A DNA stretch of 64,000 nt from Vibrio celticus. GTDB taxonomy: Bacteria > Pseudomonadota > Gammaproteobacteria > Enterobacterales > Vibrionaceae. The stretch's first letter is position 1; each line of letters begins with the position of its first letter. The notes below the pieces were generated by a model. It saw only the letters and a program-made list of their open reading frames with translations, was not told the origin of the DNA and did not search any database. The stretch lies in contig NZ_AP025463.1 of NCBI RefSeq assembly GCF_024347335.1, forward strand, positions 806,001-870,000, in the 5' to 3' direction. This document shows, piece after piece, positions 9,834 through 18,415 of this stretch. A program made the translations under genes and the position numbers.

Positions 9834-9850
9834 AAGAGGTCTAACCAGTT
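9834..9850 (-). promoter_or_regulatory. FadR-like operator upstream of fadE
   Basis: Read on the fadE strand the 17 bases are AACTGGTTAGACCTCTT, close to the FadR consensus (AnCTGGTCnGACnnGnT as I recall it). Position directly upstream of fadE fits FadR repression of beta-oxidation. Assigned from pattern and context only. The remaining 9788-10114 interval is AT-rich, including a near-palindrome around ACAAAATATTAAATATTTGT at 9859-9878; no other gene is seen in it. Confidence 0.65.
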
Positions 9851-10114
9851 AAGTGTAAACAAAATATTAAATATTTGTAAAACTCTAAAGTGAATAAAAA
9901 GTGATCTCAATAGAGTTAAAGTTCTAATTGTGAGAGGTTGGTGGCGAATATTTGGACGGATTTACAACGACAAGTTAATTAAGGTGGCAATCTTTGGGCT
10001 TAAGTGTCGACACTATTTCATGTTTGTGGGTAAACTCAGCTATAAAGAGGGGAAAACCCTCAGTTCTCATTTCACGCACTTTAAGCTGCGTCAAAAAAAT
10101 AAGAGATAAGCCTT

Positions 10115-10690
10115 ATGTACCAAGACCTAATCAAAAGTGAATTGAACGAAGCTGCTGACGTTCTGAATAAGTTCCTAAGTGATGACCATAACATCGCTCA
10201 AATTGAAGCGGCGGCAAAACTGATTGCTGACTCATTCAAGCAAGACGGTAAGGTGCTTTCTTGTGGTAACGGTGGTTCACACTGTGACGCAATGCACTTT
10301 GCGGAAGAGCTTACTGGCCGATACCGTGAAAACCGTCCAGGTTACGCTGGCATTGCGATTTCAGATCCAAGCCACCTGTCTTGCGTGAGTAATGATTTTG
10401 GCTACGACCACGTATTTTCTCGTTATGTAGAAGCGGTAGGTCGTAAAGGTGATGTGTTGTTCAGTCTGTCGACTTCAGGTAACTCTGCCAATATTCTAAA
10501 AGCGATTGAAGCTGCTCAAGCTAAAGGCATGAAGACGATTGCATTGACGGGTAAAGATGGCGGTAAGATGGCGGGTTGTGCTGATATCGAAATCCGAGTG
10601 CCACACTTTGGTTATGCAGATCGCATCCAAGAGATTCACATTAAGATCATTCATATTGTGATTCAGCTTGTTGAAAAAGAGATGGAATAA
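10115..10690 (+). CDS. gmhA: Sedoheptulose-7-phosphate isomerase
   Basis: 191 residues. Converts sedoheptulose 7-phosphate to D-glycero-D-manno-heptose 7-phosphate, the first step of LPS inner-core heptose synthesis in the cytoplasm. SIS-domain motifs are visible: SCGNGGSHCDAMHFAEEL (substrate loop) and SLSTSGNSANI. E. coli also has lpcA/gmhA next to fadE and yafJ. The ATG has purine-rich AAGAGATAAG just upstream. Confidence 0.96.
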   Translation: MYQDLIKSELNEAADVLNKFLSDDHNIAQIEAAAKLIADSFKQDGKVLSCGNGGSHCDAMHFAEELTGRYRENRPGYAGIAISDPSHLSCVSNDFGYDHVFSRYVEAVGRKGDVLFSLSTSGNSANILKAIEAAQAKGMKTIALTGKDGGKMAGCADIEIRVPHFGYADRIQEIHIKIIHIVIQLVEKEME

Positions 10691-10706
10691 TAGTTTTACA
10701 GACATT

Positions 10707-10729
10707 TGGAGCCCAGGTTTGTGGCTCCA
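10707..10729 (+). terminator. Weak hairpin after gmhA
   Basis: Stem TGGAGCC/GGCTCCA with a 9-base loop, followed by TTGGTTTT. It sits between gmhA and the amidotransferase gene and may cause partial termination. Confidence 0.4.
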
Positions 10730-10757
10730 TTGGTTTTAATAGGGAGTAGATTAAACC

Positions 10758-11603
10758 ATGTGTGAATTGCTCGGTATGAGCGCGAATGTGCCAACTGATA
10801 TTTGTTTTAGCTTTACTGGTCTTATGCAGCGTGGAGGCAATACTGGCCCGCACCGCGATGGCTGGGGTATTACCTTCTATGAAGGAAAGGGTTTTCGTAC
10901 ATTTAAAGATCCTAACCCTAGCTGTGAATCTAAGATCGCTGAGTTGGTTCAAAACTACCCAATTAAAAGCCAAGCCGTTGTCAGTCATATCCGTCAAGCG
11001 AACCGTGGTGGTGTTAATCTAGAGAATACACACCCTTTTACTCGTGAGCTTTGGGGGCGATATTGGACCTTTGCTCACAATGGTCAATTAACGGATTACG
11101 ACGATCTGATTAGTGGTCGTTTCAGACCGGTTGGCGAGACAGACAGTGAGCTCTCTTTCTGTTGGCTACTCAAACAACTTGAAGAGCGTTTCCCTGAGCC
11201 ACCTCAAGATATGGAAGGTATGTTTCGCTTTGTGGCTGAGTGTTGTGACAAGCTGCGTGAGAAAGGCGTTTTCAACATGTTACTCAGTGATGGTGAGTAT
11301 GTGATGACGTACTGCACCAACCATTTGTACTGGATAACAAGGCGCGCACCTTTTGGTAAAGCGAGCCTGATTGATGAAGATGTTGAGATAAACTTCCAGG
11401 AAGAGACCACGCCTAATGATGTGGTTACAGTGGTGGCAACTCAGCCTCTAACAGACAATGAAGAGTGGTTTAGAATGAAGCCGGGCGAATATGCGCTGTT
11501 TCATTTTGGTGAGCTGATTGGAAACAATCATAAAGCGTTGGAAGATGTCGCTTATGCGCCGAAGAAGGTAGCAAGCCAAGCGCCAACTGAACCATTGAGC
11601 TGA
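10758..11603 (+). CDS. Class II glutamine amidotransferase (YafJ-like)
   Basis: 281 residues. After removal of Met1 the protein starts with the nucleophile Cys (MCELLGMSAN), typical of the Ntn-type glutaminase fold. Further family signatures are HRDGWG, SHIRQANRG, NTHPF and FAHNGQL. No synthase domain is attached, so the acceptor of the ammonia is unknown. Follows gmhA in the same order as E. coli lpcA-yafJ. Confidence 0.9.
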   Translation: MCELLGMSANVPTDICFSFTGLMQRGGNTGPHRDGWGITFYEGKGFRTFKDPNPSCESKIAELVQNYPIKSQAVVSHIRQANRGGVNLENTHPFTRELWGRYWTFAHNGQLTDYDDLISGRFRPVGETDSELSFCWLLKQLEERFPEPPQDMEGMFRFVAECCDKLREKGVFNMLLSDGEYVMTYCTNHLYWITRRAPFGKASLIDEDVEINFQEETTPNDVVTVVATQPLTDNEEWFRMKPGEYALFHFGELIGNNHKALEDVAYAPKKVASQAPTEPLS

Positions 11604-11639
11604 GCTAAGTATCCCGAATAGCATTATTTGAACCCTATA

Positions 11640-11686
11640 AAAAAGGCCGCTTACTGAACTAATGAATCAGTGAGCGGCCTTTTTTG
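11640..11686. terminator. Bidirectional rho-independent terminator
   Basis: Long stem (AGGCCGCTTACTGA pairing with TCAGTGAGCGGCCT, one mismatch) with A-rich and T-rich flanks, between the amidotransferase and convergent purN. Confidence 0.9.
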
Positions 11687-11709
11687 GATTTGATTTAGTA
11701 TCTGAAGAA

Positions 11710-12396
11710 TTACTCTTCTGCGTAACCGTGTTTACCTAATGCCTTACCGTCTAAGACAGCTTGCCCATTTAGCATTGATAAACGATCTTCGGCGAACCAT
11801 TTACAGACCATAGGGTAAATGCAGTGTTCTTGAGTAAGCACTCGGCTTGCCAACATATCAGCATCATCATCTTCAAATACCGGAACCTTAGCTTGTAAGA
11901 TCACAGGGCCACCATCAAGCTCTTCGGTCACAAAGTGGACACTAGTTCCGTGCTCTTTGTCTTGTGCATCAATGGCACGCTGGTGGGTGTGTAGGCCTGG
12001 GTATTTAGGCAACAGGGAAGGGTGGATGTTGACCATTTTACCCGCATAGTGACGAACAAACTCTGAACTCAGGATACGCATGTATCCCGCAAGTACGATT
12101 AAATCGGGTTGGTATGCATCAATCTGAATCATCAATTCATGATCGAACTCTTCACGTGAACCAAAGTCTTTTGGATTCACTGAATGTGCGTCAACACCTG
12201 CGGTTTTCGCTCGTTCTAATCCAAAAGCCTCTGCTTTGTTTGAGAAGACAGCCTTAACTGAAGCATCAATCATATTGTTATCACAGGCATCCAAAATTGC
12301 CTGTAAGTTACTTCCGCTTCCTGAAACTAACACAACGATGTTTTTATTAGAGTGACTGGTTTTATTTGAGTGATTGTTTTTCATAGAGTGGGTCAT
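11710..12396 (-). CDS. purN: Phosphoribosylglycinamide formyltransferase
   Basis: 228 residues (about 212 is usual). Transfers a formyl group from 10-formyl-THF to GAR in purine synthesis. Motifs: VSGSGSNLQAI (phosphate loop), the catalytic Asn/His in NIHPSLLPKYPG, and the Asp-containing EELDGGPVI. The first 18 residues are an extra Asn/Ser/His/Lys stretch made from an 18-bp tandem duplication (see findings). An internal Met at 12384 is an alternative start. Downstream of purM but separated by a hairpin at 12466-12489. Confidence 0.93.
   Translation of the reverse strand: MTHSMKNNHSNKTSHSNKNIVVLVSGSGSNLQAILDACDNNMIDASVKAVFSNKAEAFGLERAKTAGVDAHSVNPKDFGSREEFDHELMIQIDAYQPDLIVLAGYMRILSSEFVRHYAGKMVNIHPSLLPKYPGLHTHQRAIDAQDKEHGTSVHFVTEELDGGPVILQAKVPVFEDDDADMLASRVLTQEHCIYPMVCKWFAEDRLSMLNGQAVLDGKALGKHGYAEE
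12342..12377 (-). repeat. 18-bp tandem duplication in the purN 5' end
   Basis: Two adjacent 18-bp units (12342-12359 and 12360-12377) agree at 15 of 18 positions. Six codons each, so the frame is kept and the purN N-terminus gains an NHSNK/SHSNK repeat. Confidence 0.8.
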
Positions 12397-12465
12397 ACGA
12401 TTGATTAACTGAACTGTTTACAATGTACCTACATAAACTAAGGTTTTCTGCGGGCTAAATAGCAA

Positions 12466-12489
12466 AATGAGGACCATTAGGTCCTCATT
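12466..12489 (-). terminator. Hairpin terminator between purM and purN
   Basis: Perfect 10-bp stem AATGAGGACC/GGTCCTCATT with a 4-base loop, followed on the transcribed strand by TTTTGCTATTT. It would reduce read-through from purM into purN. Confidence 0.65.
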
Positions 12490-12516
12490 GATTAACTAAG
12501 TAAGTGAACGTATCAC

Positions 12517-13557
12517 TTATTTGATTTCTACTTGCTCTTCGCCAGCTTCAGCGTTTGCGATCTCACCGATAACCCAAGCGTTTTCGCCTTCAGCTTTCAG
12601 TAGTTCAACAGCAGCGTCTGCTTGATCTTTAGGTAGAGCAACAACTAGGCCTACACCACAGTTGAAAGTGCGGTACATTTCAAATGTCTCCACGTTACCT
12701 TTCTCTTGTAGCCAGTTGAAGATAGCAGGCCATTCCCAGCTCTTGCCATCAATGACGGCTTTAGTACCTTCAGGAAGTACGCGTGGGATGTTTTCCCAGA
12801 AACCACCACCTGTGATGTGCGAGATAGCATGAATGTCATGCTCTGCAATCATCTTAAGTGCCGATTTGATGTAAATCTTAGTAGGTTCTAGTAGGTGCTC
12901 ACCAATAGTGCGACCTTCTAGTTCTTCACTCTTATCAGCACCAGAAACTTCTAGAACTTTACGAATTAAAGAGTAACCGTTTGAGTGTGGACCACTTGAG
13001 CCGACAGCGATAAGTGCGTCGCCTGCTGCTACTTTAGTGCCGTCAATGATGTCAGCTTTTTCTACAACACCAACACAGAAGCCAGCTACATCGTAGTCGT
13101 CGCCTTCGTACATGCCTGGCATTTCAGCAGTTTCACCACCGATTAGTGCACAGCCAGCTTGAACACAGCCTTCAGCAATACCAGAAACAACGTCTGCTGC
13201 TGTATCTACATCTAGCTTACCTGTTGCGTAGTAGTCTAGGAAGAATAGCGGCTCACCACCTTGAACGATTAAGTCGTTCACACACATTGCCACTAGGTCG
13301 ATACCAATGGTGTCGTGTTTTTTCAGATCCAAAGCAAGGCGAAGTTTAGTACCAACACCATCAGTACCTGAAACAAGTACCGGCTCTTTGTATTTCGTTG
13401 GAAGTTCACATAGGGCGCCAAAGCCACCAATACCGCCCATTACTTCAGGGCGACGAGTGCGTTTAACAGCACCTTTGATACGGTCTACTAGTGCATTACC
13501 TGCGTCGATATCAACACCAGCGTCTTTGTAGCTTAGAGAAGAAGTATTACCACTCAC
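12517..13557 (-). CDS. purM: Phosphoribosylformylglycinamidine cyclo-ligase (AIR synthetase)
   Basis: 346 residues, normal length. ATP-dependent ring closure of FGAM to AIR in purine synthesis. Family motifs: DGVGTKL near the N-terminus, the MCVNDL motif, GGETAEMPGMY and the glycine-rich SHITGGGFWENIPR. A PurR box lies 68 bases upstream. Head gene of the purM-purN unit, divergent from upp. Confidence 0.97.
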   Translation of the reverse strand: MSGNTSSLSYKDAGVDIDAGNALVDRIKGAVKRTRRPEVMGGIGGFGALCELPTKYKEPVLVSGTDGVGTKLRLALDLKKHDTIGIDLVAMCVNDLIVQGGEPLFFLDYYATGKLDVDTAADVVSGIAEGCVQAGCALIGGETAEMPGMYEGDDYDVAGFCVGVVEKADIIDGTKVAAGDALIAVGSSGPHSNGYSLIRKVLEVSGADKSEELEGRTIGEHLLEPTKIYIKSALKMIAEHDIHAISHITGGGFWENIPRVLPEGTKAVIDGKSWEWPAIFNWLQEKGNVETFEMYRTFNCGVGLVVALPKDQADAAVELLKAEGENAWVIGEIANAEAGEEQVEIK

Positions 13558-13624
13558 GGGATAGTCCTCGAACTTAAGTTGGATGTGAAAACGGCGCTAT
13601 TCTAACAGGGCTTGATTACCAAGA

Positions 13625-13636
13625 GCAAACGTTTGC
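13625..13636. promoter_or_regulatory. PurR operator between purM and upp
   Basis: Perfect palindrome GCAAACGTTTGC, the core of the PurR consensus (ANGCAAACGTTTNCNT). Its position upstream of purM fits purine repression; it also lies about 50 bases upstream of the upp -10 element. Confidence 0.88.
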
Positions 13637-13663
13637 GCGGTTTTTTTTATTAGAATAAAGATT

Positions 13664-13692
13664 CTGAAATAACCTTAGAGTTCGTGTATAAT
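13664..13692 (+). promoter_or_regulatory. Likely sigma-70 promoter of upp
   Basis: A consensus -10 TATAAT at 13687-13692 lies 17 bases downstream of a weak -35 (CTGAAA, 13664-13669), 34 bases before the upp ATG. Confidence 0.6.
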
Positions 13693-13726
13693 CTACAGGT
13701 TTGTTTAAATATTGCCGGAGTTGGAA

Positions 13727-14353
13727 ATGAAAGTTGTTGAAGTGAAACACCCGCTAGTAAAACATAAAATTGGCCTGATGCGTGAAGGTGAGATTAGCAC
13801 TAAGCGTTTTCGTGAGCTAGCGACAGAAGTGGGTAGCCTTCTAACATACGAAGCGACATCAGACTTTGAAACTGAGCGTGTGACGATTAACGGTTGGAAC
13901 GGTCCAGTAGAAGTTGACCAAATTAAAGGTAAAAAAGTAACGGTAGTGCCAATCCTACGTGCTGGTCTAGGCATGATGGACGGCGTTCTTGAGCACATCC
14001 CAAGTGCACGTATCAGCGTTGTTGGTATCTACCGTGACGAAGAAACACTTGAGCCAGTACCATACTTCAACAAGCTTGCATCTAACATCGATGAGCGTAT
14101 TGCTCTAGTGGTAGACCCAATGCTTGCGACAGGTGGTTCTATGATCGCGACTATCGACCTGATGAAAGAGAAAGGTTGTAAGCACTTTAAGATTCTTGTG
14201 CTTGTTGCTGCTCCTGAAGGTATCGCTGCTCTAGAAAAAGCGCACCCAGATGTTGAGCTTTACACGGCTGCAATCGATGAGAAGCTAAACGACAAGGGCT
14301 ACATTGTTCCTGGTCTTGGCGATGCTGGCGATAAGATCTTCGGTACTAAGTAA
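13727..14353 (+). CDS. upp: Uracil phosphoribosyltransferase
   Basis: 208 residues. Converts uracil and PRPP to UMP (pyrimidine salvage). The PRPP-binding motif VDPMLATGGSM is clear, and the C-terminal GDAGDKIFGTK is typical. The ATG at 13727 gives the family start MKVVEVKHPLVKHK with GGAG upstream; the frame continues upstream to a TTG that adds only five residues. uraA, the matching uracil permease, is next door and convergent. Confidence 0.97.
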   Translation: MKVVEVKHPLVKHKIGLMREGEISTKRFRELATEVGSLLTYEATSDFETERVTINGWNGPVEVDQIKGKKVTVVPILRAGLGMMDGVLEHIPSARISVVGIYRDEETLEPVPYFNKLASNIDERIALVVDPMLATGGSMIATIDLMKEKGCKHFKILVLVAAPEGIAALEKAHPDVELYTAAIDEKLNDKGYIVPGLGDAGDKIFGTK

Positions 14354-14415
14354 TTCGGTTTCAGCTTAAGTGACTCTAAACAGTTCCTTAACTCGCTGAA
14401 TTAACCGTATTAATA

Positions 14416-14448
14416 AAAAGGGAGAGCATTCGATGCTCTCCCTTTTTT
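14416..14448. terminator. Bidirectional terminator between upp and uraA
   Basis: Perfect 10-bp stem GGGAGAGCAT/ATGCTCTCCC, 3-base loop, with AAAAA before and TTTTTT after. Confidence 0.92.
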
Positions 14449-14494
14449 GATCTTGTTAGGTTGTGATTCTTTGGAATCTAGCCTTACCGACTCA

Positions 14495-15733
14495 TTAATC
14501 GATTTGAGCTTTATCTACCACAGTGTTGTCACCTAGCTCATCTGGAAGTACTAGGTTAAGTAGAATCGCTACGATGCCACATAAGCTTACGCCCTGTAGG
14601 CTAAAGTCGCCGATGCCAAATGCCATGCCGCCAATACCAAAGACTAAGGTAATGCCCACAATCACAAGATTACGTGATTTGTGCAGGTCAACTTTGTTCT
14701 GAATTAGAGTATTCAAGCCTACGGTTGCGATAGAACCAAACAGTAGAATCATGATGCCGCCCATTACAGGAACCGGAATCGTTTGAAGTAGTGCACCTAG
14801 CTTACCAACCAATGCCAGAACGATGGCGGTTACCGCAGCCCAAGTCATGATCACTGGGTTGAATGCTTTGGTCAGCATTACTGCGCCTGTTACTTCACTG
14901 TAGGTAGTGTTTGGTGGCGCGCCTAGCATTGAAGCAGCAATTGTTGCCACACCGTCACCAGTAATTGTGCGGTGTAGGCCAGGTTTTTTAAGGTAGTCTT
15001 TACCGGTCACGTTAGAGATAGCAAGCATGTCGCCTACGTGCTCAACAGCAGGTGCAATCGCAACAAATACCATAAAGAAGATAGCGTTGATGTTGAACTC
15101 TGGCGCTGTGAAGTTTGGCAGAGCCAACCAAGATGCTTGCGCTACTGGTGTGAAGTCGACTGCGCCATAAACCAAGCTAGTGATGTAACCCGCGACAATA
15201 CCACCGAAGATTGGCAGTAGCTTAAGGAAGCCTTTAGAGAACACACTGATGACAATGGTCACTAACAGTGAAATCGAAGAGATCCACAGTGCAGCGTCTG
15301 CATCAACAAGCTGAACCGCGCCATCGCCTGTCTTACCTAGCGCCATGTTAACCGCAACAGGCGCAAGGCCTAAACCGATAACCATGATCACAGGGCCAAC
15401 CACGACAGGTGGAAGCAGTTTATGGATGAAGCCAACGCCACGAACTTTAATTAACGCGCCCATTAGTACATACACAACACCCGCCGCCATAAGGCCGCCC
15501 ATGGTTGCACCTACACCCCAAGTTTGAATACCAAACATGATAGGCGCGATGAATGCGAAAGAAGACGCTAAGAAGATTGGCACTGAACGGCGTGTAATAA
15601 GTTGGAATAAAAGGGTACCGATACCTGCGCCAAAGAGTGCAACGTTAGGATCAAGTCCTGTTAGTAGCGGCACGAGTACAAGCGCACCAAAAGCTACGAA
15701 CAGCATTTGCGCACCTTGCAAAGCATTTTTCAT
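14495..15733 (-). CDS. uraA: Uracil permease
   Basis: 412 residues, an NCS2 (nucleobase:cation symporter-2) inner-membrane transporter with about 14 hydrophobic segments. Signatures include AIAPAVEHVGD (substrate-binding helix region), GAPPNTTYSEVTG and VPVMGGIMILLFG. Imports uracil with protons for the salvage step done by Upp. A 16-bp palindrome resembling a PurR site lies 66 bases upstream. Confidence 0.95.
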   Translation of the reverse strand: MKNALQGAQMLFVAFGALVLVPLLTGLDPNVALFGAGIGTLLFQLITRRSVPIFLASSFAFIAPIMFGIQTWGVGATMGGLMAAGVVYVLMGALIKVRGVGFIHKLLPPVVVGPVIMVIGLGLAPVAVNMALGKTGDGAVQLVDADAALWISSISLLVTIVISVFSKGFLKLLPIFGGIVAGYITSLVYGAVDFTPVAQASWLALPNFTAPEFNINAIFFMVFVAIAPAVEHVGDMLAISNVTGKDYLKKPGLHRTITGDGVATIAASMLGAPPNTTYSEVTGAVMLTKAFNPVIMTWAAVTAIVLALVGKLGALLQTIPVPVMGGIMILLFGSIATVGLNTLIQNKVDLHKSRNLVIVGITLVFGIGGMAFGIGDFSLQGVSLCGIVAILLNLVLPDELGDNTVVDKAQID

Positions 15734-15798
15734 GATATGTCCTTAAAAATGGTCGTTATATGAAAAGTGAAAAATAAAATTCGCGGGATTCTATCACT

Positions 15799-15814
15799 TA
15801 GCAATCGATTGCTA
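15799..15814. promoter_or_regulatory. PurR-like palindrome upstream of uraA
   Basis: TAGCAATCGATTGCTA is a perfect 16-bp palindrome. Its core GCAATCGATTGC matches the PurR core at 10 of 12 positions. Binding by PurR or a relative is inferred. Confidence 0.45.
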
Positions 15815-16011
15815 CACCAGATAGATCAAATTTATTTATCTTAGTGATGTTTTATATCCATCTAAGCCCTAGAAATTCAGTTTATAAGTGAGCGATTTAT
15901 CATGGCCAGGTGATATTTTGTGGTTATTAAACACAGTGGGCGCTATCGACCTTGCCCCTCAATCCATAGTTGCTTATCATCTAGGCACAAGATTTGAATA
16001 TTAGGATCAGT

Positions 16012-17271
16012 ATGCGCTACATAGCATTGTTGTTGATGGGACTATTAGCCTCTCCGAGTTATGCCTTAACTCAAGTAGATATTTTTAGTGCTGAAGTTGC
16101 GATTAACGCTGAAGACAAACAGCCAGAACAAGTGGCAAGAAATACAGGTATGGAGCAGGTATTGATACGTGCGACTGGCCAAACTGATGTCGCTTCGAAT
16201 GAGACGATTCAAAAGGCGATGCGCAAGAGTTCGCAGTACATGTCTCAAATGAGTTTTGGCGAAAGCAATGACCAATCAACATTGCGTATGCGTTTTAACG
16301 GTGCTCAAATCCGTTCTCTGTTGACTCAAGCACAGTTACCTTACTGGCCTGACACGCGTTCAAACATCCTTGTTTGGCTGGTGGAAGAGGACAACTACGA
16401 CAAGAACATCGTATGGGAACACTCTAACTCAGAGTTAGCAGCTAGCTTACAAGCTAACGCAAAAGAGCGTGGCTTGCCTCTAACGCTGCCTGTGGGTGAC
16501 TTTGACGATATTACGGGTATTGCGACTTCTGATTTGTGGGGTAGCTTTGTTACGCCAATCAGTAAAGCGAGTCAGCGTTATCCTGTTGATGCTGTGTTGG
16601 TGATAAAGGCTCAATCTTCAGGTCTACGTTGGACTCTATACGATCAAAAGCCAAGTCAATTGACGAGCGCACCAACATCGCCTGTAAGTGGTTCTTTATC
16701 AGGTAACAGTGCCACGACTTCTAAGAAGTTAGTCGACCAAATCAGTAACTACTACGCAGGAAAAAGTGCTGTGACGGTAGCGAGTGAGTCATCAGAATCG
16801 ATTTTAACGCAGTTTATTAGCCTGAATAATGCTCAAGACTTCTTTCAGTTGGAAAACGCACTTAAGCGTCTCAACTCGGTGGCAAGCCTAGATATTCTGA
16901 AGATTCAGAACAACGAAGTCACTTTCCGAATTCACTTATTGTCGACTCAACAAGAGTTTGAGCAAGAAGTTGCAAGTATTCGCCAAGTTGCGAAGGTTGA
17001 AGAATCTTACATTGAGCCTGAAGTGAGCCCTGAATTTGAAACTCAAGACAACACCATGTCTGTAGGTGACGATTCAACAGATGCTGCTGAAGTCGTTGGT
17101 GACGAAACTGACTCAGGCGTGCAAGTGATTAAGGGCAACGAGGTGTCTGAGGATACTGAGCTAACGAATACGCCTGACGCAACGTTAGAGGATTCTAGTA
17201 CAGAAGATCTAACCATCACTGCGCCAGTACATGCTAAGCCAAGCTTGGTCTACGAGTGGGTTCGCTCATAG
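16012..17271 (+). CDS. DUF2066 domain-containing exported protein
   Basis: 419 residues with a signal peptide (MRYIALLLMGLLASPSYA). A DUF2066 region of unknown function covers roughly residues 20-340. An acidic, Asp/Glu/Ser/Thr-rich tail follows and ends HAKPSLVYEWVRS. The ATG at 16012 is preferred because an AGGATC ribosome site precedes it and the signal peptide then starts cleanly. In the E. coli arrangement hda would be expected near here, but a terminator follows at once. Confidence 0.8.
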   Translation: MRYIALLLMGLLASPSYALTQVDIFSAEVAINAEDKQPEQVARNTGMEQVLIRATGQTDVASNETIQKAMRKSSQYMSQMSFGESNDQSTLRMRFNGAQIRSLLTQAQLPYWPDTRSNILVWLVEEDNYDKNIVWEHSNSELAASLQANAKERGLPLTLPVGDFDDITGIATSDLWGSFVTPISKASQRYPVDAVLVIKAQSSGLRWTLYDQKPSQLTSAPTSPVSGSLSGNSATTSKKLVDQISNYYAGKSAVTVASESSESILTQFISLNNAQDFFQLENALKRLNSVASLDILKIQNNEVTFRIHLLSTQQEFEQEVASIRQVAKVEESYIEPEVSPEFETQDNTMSVGDDSTDAAEVVGDETDSGVQVIKGNEVSEDTELTNTPDATLEDSSTEDLTITAPVHAKPSLVYEWVRS

Positions 17272-17307
17272 TTGTCAGCTGACATGACTGATTGAAATGA
17301 AAACATG

Positions 17308-17345
17308 AAAAAAGCCCTGCAAGAGCAATCTCGCAGGGCTTTTTG
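17308..17345 (+). terminator. Rho-independent terminator after DUF2066 gene
   Basis: AAGCCCTGC pairs with GCAGGGCTT around a 12-base loop, followed by a T tract; the A-rich left side makes it usable from both strands. Confidence 0.9.
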
Positions 17346-17381
17346 TTTGTAAGCGTTCAGTTTAAAAGCATGGGCTCAATA

Positions 17382-17819
17382 TTATTGCTCGAACTTAGCT
17401 TTTTCTTTCTTTTCTACTTCGGAAAGACGCTTCAACTTGATGCCTAACTCTTTGGCTCTAAAGCGAGTAAATAAGATATTGCCCGCGAAACCTAGAGTCG
17501 TCAGAAGCAGTTCTACAGCCGCTAATAAACGTTCACCATCGTCTACATACACAATAGTTAGTGCGTGTAGGAAATAGAGCATCAAGACGAAATTCGCCCA
17601 TGCGTGCGTATAAGGTTTTCCTGCTAAAATGCCCGGCAGTGGCAGTAATAGCGGGATAGCCCAAGCAATCGCCAGTGTGACATTACTGAGATGAGGGTGC
17701 GGTGAAAGTGTCATCTGCCAAGCTACCACCCAGAATAAAAGTGACAAGTTGCCCGCTAAAGCAAGGTAGCGAAATAGCTTGGTTTTGGGAGACATAGCCT
17801 TCTCTGGCATATACATCAT
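17382..17819 (-). CDS. DUF2069 domain-containing membrane protein
   Basis: 145 residues. Four hydrophobic segments (about 15-35, 45-65, 70-88 and 100-115) followed by a Lys/Glu-rich cytoplasmic tail. I recognise the DUF2069 type; function unknown. The first Met overlaps the wrbA stop by 4 bases; in-frame ATGs at 17816 and 17810 are possible alternatives. Last gene of an arsC-wrbA-DUF2069 unit. Confidence 0.8.
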   Translation of the reverse strand: MMYMPEKAMSPKTKLFRYLALAGNLSLLFWVVAWQMTLSPHPHLSNVTLAIAWAIPLLLPLPGILAGKPYTHAWANFVLMLYFLHALTIVYVDDGERLLAAVELLLTTLGFAGNILFTRFRAKELGIKLKRLSEVEKKEKAKFEQ

Positions 17820-18409
17820 TGATAAATTCCCTTCTGGTTTAACGCGATGCGCGCTAGGCGTTTACCTAGGTTTTGCGCCAACTCAATCTCTTCTTTGCTA
17901 AGCGAAGCGCTCTCTCCAGTACTGCTTGCACCATAAGGCGTACCACCGGTTTGCGTGGTGTGCAGTGCAGGTTCTGAGTAGGGGATGCCCACGACTAACA
18001 TGCCGTGATGAAGTAGGGGCAACATCATGCTTTGCTGTGTCGTCTCTTGACCACCATGCAGTGATGAAGAAGAGGTAAAGACACAAGCTGGTTTATCGAT
18101 GAGATCGCCATTGATCCACATTGATGTCGTGCTATCCCAAAAGTGCTTCATTGGCCCGGCCATGTTGCCAAACCAAACCGGACTGCCTAGCGCCAAACCA
18201 TCACAAGATCGAAGCTCTTGTAACGAGGCAATAGGATCGGTTGGTTGATAGCGTGAATCAGGCTGCTCCTCTACCGTGTACACGTCGTTCACCGTTCTTA
18301 ACATGGCTTCACAGTTCGGGATGGACTCCACCCCTCGTGCAATCTGCCTTGCTAGAGCTTGTGTGTTGCCGTGGCGACTGTAGTAAAGAACAAGAATGTT
18401 AATGCTCAT
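17816..18409 (-). CDS. wrbA: NAD(P)H:quinone oxidoreductase, WrbA-type flavodoxin fold
   Basis: 197 residues. FMN-dependent two-electron quinone reductase family. The flavodoxin phosphate loop is YYSRHGNTQALA (residues 9-20), the flavin-contacting region is LGSPVWFGNMAG, and the conserved FTSSSSLHGGQE precedes GGTPYGASS. Starts 6 bases after the arsC stop, so operonic. Likely protects against quinone redox cycling. Confidence 0.9.
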   Translation of the reverse strand: MSINILVLYYSRHGNTQALARQIARGVESIPNCEAMLRTVNDVYTVEEQPDSRYQPTDPIASLQELRSCDGLALGSPVWFGNMAGPMKHFWDSTTSMWINGDLIDKPACVFTSSSSLHGGQETTQQSMMLPLLHHGMLVVGIPYSEPALHTTQTGGTPYGASSTGESASLSKEEIELAQNLGKRLARIALNQKGIYQ

Positions 18410-18415
18410 ATTGGA

